Origin: Actinoplanes xinjiangensis
GTDB taxonomy: Bacteria > Actinomycetota > Actinomycetes > Mycobacteriales > Micromonosporaceae
Direction of reading: 5' to 3'
Assembly: GCF_003148685.1 (NCBI RefSeq)
Contig: NZ_QGGR01000010.1
Span: 62,001-126,000, forward strand
Length of the DNA: 64,000 nucleotides
In this document: positions 18,046-24,952 of the stretch, in pieces
How positions within the stretch are numbered: the stretch's first letter is position 1
How the letters are laid out: every line of letters starts with the position of its first letter
The notes under the pieces: generated by a model
Database searches by the model: none
What the model was told of the DNA's origin: nothing
Seen by the model: the letters and a program-made list of their open reading frames with translations, nothing else
Translations under genes and position numbers: made by a program

Positions 18046-18151
18046 TTGCGCCCGCCGCCCCGCTGTCCTCCGTGGGGCTCGACGCGGCCGCTGACCAGCG
18101 GTTGGATGCCTGATTCACCGGTTCGCCGAATCCGGTGGCACCATGGTGGGC

Positions 18152-18442
18152 ATGGCGTTGCCTCAGGTTGCTCCCGTCGAGACGCCGGAGATCCAGGAAG
18201 TACCGGCCGAGGACCGGCCGTGGGTGACCATCGTCTGGGACGACCCGGTCAACCTCATGTCGTATGTGACCTGGGTCTTCCAGAAGCTCTTCGGCTACAG
18301 CAAGGAAAAGGCCGAGAGGCTGATGATGGACGTGCACACGAAGGGGAAGGCGGTGGTCTCCATCGGCGCACGCGAGCGCATGGAGATGGACGCCAATCAA
18401 CTGCACGGATACGGTCTCTGGGCCACGGTCGACCGGGGTTGA
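18152..18442 (+). CDS. clpS: ATP-dependent Clp protease adaptor ClpS
   Basis: 96 residues. ClpS delivers N-degron proteins to ClpA/ClpC-type unfoldases. The conserved core is present: WVTIVWDDPVNLMSYVTWVF (the DPVN-x-M substrate-binding motif), the helix EKAERLMMDVHTKGKAVV and the C-terminal GLWATVDR strand. Two in-frame ATGs exist (18143, 18152); I prefer the second because it gives the usual N-terminus and a CACCAT box 7 bases upstream. First gene of the clpS-DUF2017-mec-cysO-cysM cluster. Confidence 0.95.
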   Translation: MALPQVAPVETPEIQEVPAEDRPWVTIVWDDPVNLMSYVTWVFQKLFGYSKEKAERLMMDVHTKGKAVVSIGARERMEMDANQLHGYGLWATVDRG

Positions 18443-18491
18443 CCGTTGGCGGGCCGGAGAAACAAATCGGCGATCGGGTGGGGTAAAGCAC

Positions 18492-18992
18492 ATGTTCCGA
18501 CGCAGCGGTAGCCACTGTGTTGCCACGTTCGCGCACGATGAGGTGCGGGTCCTGCGCAAGGTGGCCGCTGAGGTGGTCGGTCTGCTGACCGACGGGATGG
18601 ACCACACCGATCCGGTGGTCTCCCGCCTCTTCCCGGACATCTACCCCGATCGCCCGGAGGACTCGCAGGAGTTCCGTCTCTACACCGAGGGCGATCTGAA
18701 GACCAGCAAGATCGACCAGGCGGGCGCTATCCTCGCCGCCCTTCCGGACGAGGGCGAGGGGGAGGTACGGCTGGACGGCGAGGCCGCCGAGGCCTGGCTC
18801 CGTGCGATCAACGACGCCCGCCTCGCCATGGGCACCAGGCTGGAGATCAACTCCGACACCGATCTGGGTGACGAGCTGGACCGCGCGGTGCTCGACGATC
18901 CGGGGTCGAGCCGGGTCTTCCAGCTGTCGGTGTACGCGTATCTCGGCTACCTACAGGAGTCCCTGCTGAACGCGCTACCCGACATTCAATGA
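18492..18992 (+). CDS. DUF2017-family protein
   Basis: 166 residues, acidic, all-helical in appearance, no membrane segments. It matches the DUF2017 family always found next to clpS in actinobacteria (Rv1332-type). It starts FRRSGSHCVATFAHDEVRVLRKVAAEVVGLL and ends with a helical block SVYAYLGYLQESLLNALPD. The constant neighbourhood suggests a role with ClpS or the Clp protease, but this is not established. The start follows GGGGTAA. Confidence 0.85.
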   Translation: MFRRSGSHCVATFAHDEVRVLRKVAAEVVGLLTDGMDHTDPVVSRLFPDIYPDRPEDSQEFRLYTEGDLKTSKIDQAGAILAALPDEGEGEVRLDGEAAEAWLRAINDARLAMGTRLEINSDTDLGDELDRAVLDDPGSSRVFQLSVYAYLGYLQESLLNALPDIQ

Positions 18993-19038
18993 TTGCGGGT
19001 GTGTGCACCGCCACCGGCCAGGTGGCGAAATGCCACGG

Positions 19039-19044
19039 TAATGT
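19039..19044 (+). promoter_or_regulatory. -10 box of leaderless mec gene
   Basis: TAATGT ends 7 bases before the GTG at 19052. This is the main reason to prefer that start over the ATG at 18989 that overlaps the DUF2017 stop. Confidence 0.55.
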
Positions 19045-19051
19045 GAATGCC

Positions 19052-19474
19052 GTGCTGACCATCGACCGCGCGATCGTCGACGCGATCCTCGCCCACGCCC
19101 GCCGGGACCACCCGGACGAGGCCTGTGGCGTCGTCGCGGGCCCGATCGACAGTGACGTGCCCACCCGGCACATCCCGATGGACAACGCCGCGCGCTCGAT
19201 GACGTTCTACGAGTTCGACTCGATGGAGCACCTGCGGGTCTGGCGCGAGATGGACGACCTCGACGAGGAGCCGGTGGTCATCTACCACTCGCACACCGCG
19301 ACCGAGGCCTACCCGTCCCGCACCGACGTCTCGTTCGCCGGCGAGCCCAACGCGCACTACCTCCTGGTCTCGACCCGCGAGCCGGACTCCGAGGAGATTC
19401 GGTCGTTCCGTATCGTGGACGGCGTGGTGACCGAAGAAGAGGTCAACATCGTGGATGCGACGGTGAAGGCGTGA
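19052..19474 (+). CDS. mec: Mec-type JAMM metalloprotease of CysO-cysteine
   Basis: 140 residues of the Mov34/MPN/PAD-1 (JAMM) family. In M. tuberculosis Mec releases cysteine from the CysO-cysteine adduct. The zinc-site residues are complete: Glu23 (DEACG), His79 and His81 (YHSHT), Ser89 and Asp92, with the exact H-x-H-x10-D spacing. A longer reading frame from ATG 18989 overlaps the upstream stop as ATGA and cannot be excluded. The stop overlaps the GTG of the Cys-rich leader ORF (GTGA), and cysO and cysM follow. Confidence 0.93.
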   Translation: MLTIDRAIVDAILAHARRDHPDEACGVVAGPIDSDVPTRHIPMDNAARSMTFYEFDSMEHLRVWREMDDLDEEPVVIYHSHTATEAYPSRTDVSFAGEPNAHYLLVSTREPDSEEIRSFRIVDGVVTEEEVNIVDATVKA

Positions 19475-19548
19475 TTTCCGCAGCAGTGCAGTCGTTCATG
19501 TTCGGGCAGAGCCCGGCGTCGGTCTTCTACGAGTGTCGCTGCCGCTAA
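19471..19548 (+). CDS. Short Cys-containing leader ORF upstream of cysO
   Basis: A 25-codon ORF whose GTG overlaps the mec stop as GTGA; an internal ATG at 19498 would give the 16-residue peptide MFGQSPASVFYECRCR. Both forms end Glu-Cys-Arg-Cys-Arg, so two Cys codons are the last but three and last but one. The 142-base gap between mec and cysO is otherwise unexplained. Short Cys-rich ORFs before sulfur genes are known in mycobacteria to act as cysteine-responsive attenuators, where ribosome stalling at Cys codons exposes the downstream ribosome-binding site. I infer the same here. Confidence 0.6.
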   Translation: MISAAVQSFMFGQSPASVFYECRCR

Positions 19549-19567
19549 CGCGACCCGACCGGACCGA

Positions 19568-19606
19568 CCCTCTCTCTCTTCCTTTCACGACGACTCCTCT
19601 AGGAGA
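19568..19606 (+). promoter_or_regulatory. Pyrimidine tract and cysO Shine-Dalgarno (possible attenuator)
   Basis: A nearly pure C/T tract (19568-19586) lies 20 bases after the leader stop, followed by CTCCT (19594-19598) and the Shine-Dalgarno AGGAGA (19601-19606), 9 bases before the cysO ATG. Either pyrimidine element could pair with the Shine-Dalgarno and hide it; a ribosome stalled on the leader's Cys codons would sit just upstream. Confidence 0.4.
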
Positions 19607-19615
19607 AATTCAGCC

Positions 19616-19933
19616 ATGGCCATCGAAGTTCGCATTCCCACCATCCTGCGTAGCTACACCGGCGGCGCCAAGATCGTCGAGGGCGCCGGTGACACTCTCA
19701 CCGAGCTGATCGACGACCTGGACACCAGGCACAGCGGCCTCAAGGGCCGGCTGATCACCCCCGAGGGTGGCCTGCACCGGTTCGTCAACATCTACGTCAA
19801 CGACGAGGACGTCCGTTTCCTCGGCGCGCTCGACGCCAAGGTCAAGGACGGCGACTCGATCACCATCCTCCCGGCCGTCGCCGGCGGCGCGCTCGGTTTC
19901 GCCGCGGCCGCCGCGCTGCTCGGCGGTCTGTAA
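19616..19933 (+). CDS. cysO: CysO-type sulfur-carrier protein with C-terminal extension
   Basis: 105 residues, ubiquitin-like ThiS/MoaD fold. In the known pathway CysO carries a C-terminal thiocarboxylate on a diglycine and donates sulfur to O-phosphoserine on CysM. The family core is clear: IEVRIPTILRSYTGG at the start, HRFVNIYVNDEDVRFLG and SITILPAVAGG near the end. The functional diglycine is Gly90-Gly91, but the frame runs on for 14 residues (ALGFAAAAALLGGL). M. tuberculosis CysO ends at the diglycine. The tail would have to be removed before activation, and the neighbouring JAMM protease Mec is the obvious candidate. cysM begins 5 bases downstream. Confidence 0.93.
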   Translation: MAIEVRIPTILRSYTGGAKIVEGAGDTLTELIDDLDTRHSGLKGRLITPEGGLHRFVNIYVNDEDVRFLGALDAKVKDGDSITILPAVAGGALGFAAAAALLGGL

Positions 19934-19938
19934 GTTCG

Positions 19939-20904
19939 ATGGCTCGTTACGAGAGCCTGCTGGACGCGTGCGGGGGCACGCCGCTGGTCGGCCTGCCCCG
20001 CCTCTCTCCGGCGGTGCCCGAGGGGGCGCCGCCGGTGCGGCTCTGGGCCAAGCTGGAGGACCGCAACCCGACCGGCAGCATCAAGGACCGTGCCGCGCTC
20101 TTCATGGTGCGCGAGGCCGAGGAGTCCGGGCACCTGCGCCCCGGTGACACCATCCTGGAGCCGACCAGCGGCAACACCGGTATCGCGCTGGCCATGGTGG
20201 CCAAGCTGAGGGGCTACCGGCTGGTCTGTGTGATGCCGGAGAACGTGTCCGCCGAACGCACCCAGATCCTCCGGATGTACGGCGCGGAGATCATCTTCTC
20301 GCCGGCGGCAGGCGGCTCGAACCAGGCCGTCGCCACCGCCAAGCAGATCGCCGCCGAGCACCCCGACTGGAAGATGCTCTTTCAGTACGGGAACCCGGCG
20401 AACGCCCGGGCGCATTACGAGACCACCGGCCCCGAACTGCTGCACGACCTGCCCACGATCACGCATTTCGTGGCCGGGCTGGGCACCACCGGCACGCTGA
20501 TGGGCACCGGGCGGTTCCTTCGGGAGAAGGTCGACGGCATCCAGATCATCGCCGCCGAGCCGCGGTACGGCGAGCTGGTCTACGGGCTGCGCAACATCGA
20601 CGAGGGTTACGTGCCGGAGCTGTACGACGCCTCGGTGCTGACCCGGCGGTTCTCGGTCGGCACGCGGGACGCGGTGTTGCGTACCCGTCAATTGATCGAG
20701 GTCGAAGGCATCTTCGCCGGTTTCTCCACCGGGGCGGTGCTGCACGCCGCCCTGGCCGTGGCGCACGAGGCGGTCCGCGCCGGCAACCGGGCGGACGTGG
20801 CCTTCGTGGTGCCCGACGCCGGCTGGAAATACCTGTCCACCGGCGCCTACGGCGGCACGCTCAACGAGGCCGAAGAGGCCCTCGAGGGTCAGCTCTGGGC
20901 CTAG
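19939..20904 (+). CDS. cysM: O-phosphoserine sulfhydrylase
   Basis: 321 residues, PLP fold type II. Makes cysteine on thiocarboxylated CysO from O-phosphoserine. Lys49 in NPTGSIKDR forms the Schiff base; EPTSGNTGIA binds the substrate carboxylate; GLGTTGTLMG holds the PLP phosphate. The C-terminus ends EEALEGQLWA, the tail that closes over the active site in mycobacterial CysM and distinguishes it from ordinary O-acetylserine sulfhydrylases. Transcribed with cysO. A small membrane-protein gene ends convergently 3 bases away. Confidence 0.94.
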   Translation: MARYESLLDACGGTPLVGLPRLSPAVPEGAPPVRLWAKLEDRNPTGSIKDRAALFMVREAEESGHLRPGDTILEPTSGNTGIALAMVAKLRGYRLVCVMPENVSAERTQILRMYGAEIIFSPAAGGSNQAVATAKQIAAEHPDWKMLFQYGNPANARAHYETTGPELLHDLPTITHFVAGLGTTGTLMGTGRFLREKVDGIQIIAAEPRYGELVYGLRNIDEGYVPELYDASVLTRRFSVGTRDAVLRTRQLIEVEGIFAGFSTGAVLHAALAVAHEAVRAGNRADVAFVVPDAGWKYLSTGAYGGTLNEAEEALEGQLWA

Positions 20905-20907
20905 CGG

Positions 20908-21291
20908 CTAGTAGGACACGGCGAGGTAGAGGTTCGCGGCCATCGGCGGCGCCGCGGCCAGCAGCAACATCCAGGGCAGAGCGCGCTGGTGGATGGCGAG
21001 GAACGCGGCCACCACCAGCGCCACGCTCAGCAGGGTGAGTGCGGCGAGCGCCGGTAGGTACCACACCGGTGCTCCGCTGACGACGGCCAGCACCGCGTAG
21101 AGGCCGACCGCGACACCGCACAGGCCGAGTCCCGCGCTGTAGACGGCGACCGCGAACATCCGTGCGGAGCCCGGTGGCGGGTCGTCCGGTGCCGGGAACC
21201 GGAAGATCACCGGCTCCTCGGGCGCGGACGGGCGGGGGGCGTCCACGGGCATCACGACCCGGGTGGTGGGGACCTGCTCGAGCGCGGTCAC
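20908..21291 (-). CDS. Small integral membrane protein, unknown
   Basis: 127 residues: a Pro-rich cytosolic N-terminus of about 42 residues and three or four membrane helices (about 44-66, 75-98, 104-124). No recognised domain. It occupies the place where M. tuberculosis has a rhomboid protease and murI, but lacks rhomboid catalytic motifs (no GxSG, no paired His). Antisense to the cluster. Confidence 0.65.
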   Translation of the reverse strand: MTALEQVPTTRVVMPVDAPRPSAPEEPVIFRFPAPDDPPPGSARMFAVAVYSAGLGLCGVAVGLYAVLAVVSGAPVWYLPALAALTLLSVALVVAAFLAIHQRALPWMLLLAAAPPMAANLYLAVSY

Positions 21292-21401
21292 GTCGCCTCC
21301 ATCCGATGATCTTCAAGGCACTCACCCTGAGCAACGCGAATGGATCACCGGACGTGACGGTGCAAACGTGATGAGCCTGGTCATCGTGGCTGCGATGTGC
21401 G

Positions 21402-21419
21402 TTGTCGATTTAGCGACAA
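21402..21419. promoter_or_regulatory. Inverted repeat in AT-rich promoter region
   Basis: TTGTCG (21402-21407) and CGACAA (21414-21419) around ATTTAG, in a locally AT-rich stretch between the divergent membrane-protein gene and the MBL-fold gene. It has the look of an operator, but the protein that would bind it is unknown. Confidence 0.35.
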
Positions 21420-21564
21420 ATCGATCAGTTGTTAACGTCGAGCGCTGGTCGCGGCGTACGCTTCGCTCCGTGATTGACTGGTCTGACAAGTCCGGCTCGG
21501 CCAGGTTGAGGTCGGGCAGCGGCCGGTCGGGTGGGGCAACCCGTTGTGAGCCAGAGGGATCCGG

Positions 21565-22311
21565 ATGCGACTAACCGTTCTCGGTTGTGCCGGCAGTTTC
21601 CCCGGCCCCGAGTCGGCGTGTTCGGCCTACCTCGTGGAAGCCGAAGGGTTCCGGCTCCTGATCGACTTCGGTTCCGGGTCGCTCTCCGCTCTCCAGCGGT
21701 ACTCGGACATGCGTCGTGTCGACGCCATTCTCCTCACCCATCTGCACTGCGACCACATGCTCGACGCGTGCACCTACGTCGTGGTGCGCCGTTACGATCC
21801 GGCCGGCCCGCTGCCGGCGGTTCCGGTCTACGCCCCGCTGGGCGCGGCCGAGCGGATCGCCGCGGCCTACAGCACCGAGGGCGAGCCGGTCGACGACGTC
21901 TACACCTTCTACGGCCTGCAGCCCGGCACGTTCCCGATCGGCCCGCTGCAGGTCACCGTCGACCGCGTCAATCATCCCGTCGAGACGTACGGCGTGCGCA
22001 TCGAGCACCAGGGCCGGGTGCTGGCGTACTCGTCGGACACCGCGCCCTGTGAGGCCCTGCTGCGCCTGGCCGCCGGCGCCGACCTGTTCCTCTGTGAGGC
22101 GAGTTACCAGGACGGTCTGGTCAACCCGCCTGACCTGCACCTGACCGGTGGCGAAGCGGGCGAGGCGGCGACGAAGGCCGACGTCGGCAGGCTCCTGTTG
22201 ACTCATCTCGTTCCAGCTTGGGCCAGTGAGGCATCTATTGTGGAGGCGGCTACCGCCGCCTATGCGGGACCGGTCGAAGTGGTCCGCCCCGGCGCCAGAT
22301 ACGATCTCTGA
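21565..22311 (+). CDS. Metallo-beta-lactamase-fold phosphodiesterase (Rv1339-like)
   Basis: 248 residues with the MBL signature HLHCDHM near residue 60 and later metal ligands in NHPVETYG, YSSDTAPC and LTHLVP. The closest family by position and sequence type is Rv1339, shown in mycobacteria to hydrolyse cyclic AMP; tRNase Z is the other relative but is usually longer. The neighbours (cysM before, rph after) match the Rv1339 locus. AGAGGGA, six bases before the ATG, is the ribosome-binding site. Confidence 0.85.
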   Translation: MRLTVLGCAGSFPGPESACSAYLVEAEGFRLLIDFGSGSLSALQRYSDMRRVDAILLTHLHCDHMLDACTYVVVRRYDPAGPLPAVPVYAPLGAAERIAAAYSTEGEPVDDVYTFYGLQPGTFPIGPLQVTVDRVNHPVETYGVRIEHQGRVLAYSSDTAPCEALLRLAAGADLFLCEASYQDGLVNPPDLHLTGGEAGEAATKADVGRLLLTHLVPAWASEASIVEAATAAYAGPVEVVRPGARYDL

Positions 22312-22360
22312 GCCGGAGCGGGGGGTCAGGGACCGGCTGTCGTGACCTTGGAGTTGTTGC

Positions 22361-23596
22361 ATGCGCATCGTTCGCCTGGCCAACTTCGTCACGGTTCATA
22401 CCGGTGGCCTGCGGACCGCGCTGCGGCAGCTCGGCCGCGGCTATCAGAACGCCGGTCACGAGGCCGTCCTCGTCATTCCCGGCCGTCGCCACTCCGACAA
22501 GATGACCCGTCAGGGCCGCGTCATCACGCTGCCCAGCGCCCCGCTGCCGCGCACCGGTGGATACCGTGTGCTCGCCGGCCGCCGTGAGCTGGTCAAACTG
22601 CTGGACAGTCTGGAGCCGGACCGGATCGAGGTCTCCGACCGCACCACGCTGCGCTGGACCGGTAGCTGGGCCAGGCAGCGCGGGGTCCGGTCCATGATGG
22701 TCTCCCACGAGAGCCTGGCCGGCCTCCTCGGCGTCTGGGGAATGCCGAAACGCGACGCCCTCGCCGACCGGTTCAACCGGCGCACCGCCGAGGCGTTCGA
22801 CACGATCGTATGCACGACCGCGTTCGCCGCCGAGGAGTTCCGCCGGATCGGGGTGCCCAACCTGGTCGAGGTGCCGCTCGGCGTCGACCTCGACCTCTTC
22901 CACCCCGGCCGGATGGACGTCTCGGTCCGGGCCCGTTATGCCCGGCCCGACGAGTTGCTGATGGTCTACTGCAGCCGGCTCTCCGCGGCCAAGCGGCCCG
23001 AGCTGGCCGTCGACACAGTGGCCTCGCTGCGCAACGGCAAGGTCCCGGCGGTCCTGGTGATGGCCGGTGACGGCACCCGGCGGACCGCGCTCGCCTATCG
23101 TGCCGCCCGGCTTCCGGTCCGGTTCGCCGGGCACATCTCTGAGCGCTCCGATGTCGCCGCGCTGCTGGCCAGCGCCGATGTGGTCCTGTCGCCGGGCCCG
23201 GTCGAGACGTTCGGGCTGGCCGCCCTGGAGGCGCTGGCGTGCGGGACGCCCGTGGTGGTGAATGAGCAGAGTGCTCTGCCCGAGGTGGTGGGCGACGCGG
23301 GCGTGGCCGTGCCCGGCACCGCCGACGCCTTCGCGGACGCGGTCAGCCGGATCATGGAGCGGCCGCGGGTGGAGCGCAGGGCCGCCGCACGGGCCCAGGC
23401 CGAGCAGTACGGGTGGCCGAAATCGGTCGACGGCTTCCTCCAGGCCCATGAGGCGAATCCGGCACCGGCGGCCGGTCTCATCAGGCCGGCGGTGCCGTCC
23501 GGGGCGTACCTCAACGGATTGCCCTCACCTCGGCGGGTCGGTTCCCCGGGCCGTGAATCCGGGGCGGACGAAGCGGGCGCCGCACGCTACGCATAA
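22361..23596 (+). CDS. GT4-family glycosyltransferase
   Basis: 411 residues with GT-B fold. The N-terminal acceptor domain has a GGL loop (TVHTGGLRTAL) and the C-terminal nucleotide-sugar domain has ETFGLAALEALACGTPVV, the E-x7-E motif of retaining GT4 enzymes. The last ~40 residues are disordered. Donor and acceptor are unknown; a mannosyl- or glucosyltransferase for a surface lipid or small thiol is possible. It is inserted between the Rv1339-like gene and rph, which are adjacent in M. tuberculosis. Its stop codon TAA is also part of the rph -10 box. Confidence 0.9.
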   Translation: MRIVRLANFVTVHTGGLRTALRQLGRGYQNAGHEAVLVIPGRRHSDKMTRQGRVITLPSAPLPRTGGYRVLAGRRELVKLLDSLEPDRIEVSDRTTLRWTGSWARQRGVRSMMVSHESLAGLLGVWGMPKRDALADRFNRRTAEAFDTIVCTTAFAAEEFRRIGVPNLVEVPLGVDLDLFHPGRMDVSVRARYARPDELLMVYCSRLSAAKRPELAVDTVASLRNGKVPAVLVMAGDGTRRTALAYRAARLPVRFAGHISERSDVAALLASADVVLSPGPVETFGLAALEALACGTPVVVNEQSALPEVVGDAGVAVPGTADAFADAVSRIMERPRVERRAAARAQAEQYGWPKSVDGFLQAHEANPAPAAGLIRPAVPSGAYLNGLPSPRRVGSPGRESGADEAGAARYA

Positions 23597-23599
23597 GGT
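23594..23599 (+). promoter_or_regulatory. -10 box of leaderless rph
   Basis: TAAGGT ends exactly 7 bases before the rph ATG, and its first three bases are the stop codon of the glycosyltransferase gene. Confidence 0.55.
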
Positions 23600-23606
23600 A
23601 CGTAGC

Positions 23607-24335
23607 ATGGCGCGACCCGACGGCCGTACGGCCGACCAGCTGCGACCGGTGACGCTGACCCGGCGCTGGAGCATCCACCCCGAAGGTTCGGTGCTGGTGG
23701 AGTTCGGTAACACCCGGGTGCTGTGCACCGCGAGCGTCACCGAGGGGGTGCCCCGCTGGCGTAAGGGTTCCGGGCTCGGCTGGGTCACCGCGGAGTATGC
23801 GATGCTGCCCCGCGCCACGAACACCCGTGGCGACCGGGAGAGCGTCAAGGGCAAGGTCGGTGGCCGGACCCAGGAGATCTCCCGGCTGATCGGCCGGAGC
23901 CTGCGCGCCTGCATCGACCTCAAGGCGCTCGGCGAGAATTCGATCGTCCTCGACTGTGACGTGCTCCAGGCCGACGGCGGTACCCGTACGGCCGCGATCA
24001 CCGGCGCGTACGTGGCGCTGCACGACGCGGTCACCTGGCTGGCCGACCGCAAGTCGCTCGCCGGCAAGGTGGAGAAAGTGCTGCACACCTCGATCCAGGC
24101 GATCAGCGTCGGCATGCTCGACGGTGAGGCCCGCCTCGACCTGAACTACGACGAGGACGTCACGGCCGAGGTCGACATGAATGTGGTCTGCACCGGCGCG
24201 GGTGACTTCGTCGAGGTGCAGGGGACGGGGGAGAACGGCGTGTTCCGTAGGGCGCAGTTGGACGCGATGCTCGATCTCGGTGTGCTCGGTTGCGCCGAGC
24301 TGGCCACTCTGCAGCAGAAGGCGCTCGCCGCGTGA
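23607..24335 (+). CDS. rph: Ribonuclease PH
   Basis: 242 residues, normal length. Trims the 3' end of tRNA precursors by phosphorolysis. Conserved elements: MLPRATNTRGDRE, the phosphate-site GRTQEISRLIGRSLR, and the catalytic-region DCDVLQADGGTRTAAI. Starts at ATG 23607 as a leaderless gene; a longer in-frame reading into the glycosyltransferase is spurious. Ends in a GTGA overlap with rdgB. Confidence 0.96.
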   Translation: MARPDGRTADQLRPVTLTRRWSIHPEGSVLVEFGNTRVLCTASVTEGVPRWRKGSGLGWVTAEYAMLPRATNTRGDRESVKGKVGGRTQEISRLIGRSLRACIDLKALGENSIVLDCDVLQADGGTRTAAITGAYVALHDAVTWLADRKSLAGKVEKVLHTSIQAISVGMLDGEARLDLNYDEDVTAEVDMNVVCTGAGDFVEVQGTGENGVFRRAQLDAMLDLGVLGCAELATLQQKALAA

Positions 24336-24952
24336 GCGCAAGACTTCTGCTTGCCACCGGTAACAAAAAGAAGCTCGTCGAACTGCAGCGCATCCTCGAT
24401 GTCGCGCTCGGTATGGCCCGGATCGAGCTGGTCGGTCTCGGTGACTTCCCCGGCTACCCCGACGTGCCGGAGACCGGCCTCACCTTCGGTGAGAACGCGC
24501 TGATCAAGGCCCGTGAGGGCGCCAAGCGCACCGGCCTGCCCACGGTCGCCGACGACTCCGGCATCGCGGTGAACGCACTGAACGGCATGCCCGGCGTGTT
24601 CAGCGCCCGCTGGTCCGGCACGACCGGCGACGGCAAGGACGACGCCAACCTCGATCTGCTGCTGGCACAGATCTCCGACGTGGCCGACGAGCACCGCGGC
24701 GGGGCGTTCGTCTGCGCCGCGGCCCTGGTCCTGCCGAACGGACGCGAGCACCTGGTGGAGGGCCGCCAGACCGGCCGGCTGTTGCGCAGCCGGCGCGGCG
24801 AGGGCGGTTTCGGTTACGACCCGATCTTCGTCGGGGACGGCCAGGACCGTACGAATGCTGAGCTCAGCCCCACCGAGAAGGACGCCATCAGCCACCGTGG
24901 CAAGGCGTTCCGCGAGCTGGCGAAGGTGATCGCCAAGGAGTTGCCCCGCTAG
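24332..24952 (+). CDS. rdgB: dITP/XTP pyrophosphatase (RdgB/HAM1)
   Basis: 206 residues. Removes non-canonical purine nucleoside triphosphates. Family motifs: LLATGNKKKLVEL at the N-terminus, TFGENALIKAR, VADDSGIAV, GGFGYDPIF and SHRGKAFREL. The GTG start overlaps the rph stop by four bases, so the two are co-translated. Its TAG stop shares bases with the TAG of the convergent hydrolase gene (CTAG palindrome). Confidence 0.96.
   Translation: MSARLLLATGNKKKLVELQRILDVALGMARIELVGLGDFPGYPDVPETGLTFGENALIKAREGAKRTGLPTVADDSGIAVNALNGMPGVFSARWSGTTGDGKDDANLDLLLAQISDVADEHRGGAFVCAAALVLPNGREHLVEGRQTGRLLRSRRGEGGFGYDPIFVGDGQDRTNAELSPTEKDAISHRGKAFRELAKVIAKELPR

Noticed and set aside
20908..21291. Rhomboid protease at the position seen in mycobacteria
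   Set aside because: Too short and lacks the GxSG serine motif and catalytic histidine.
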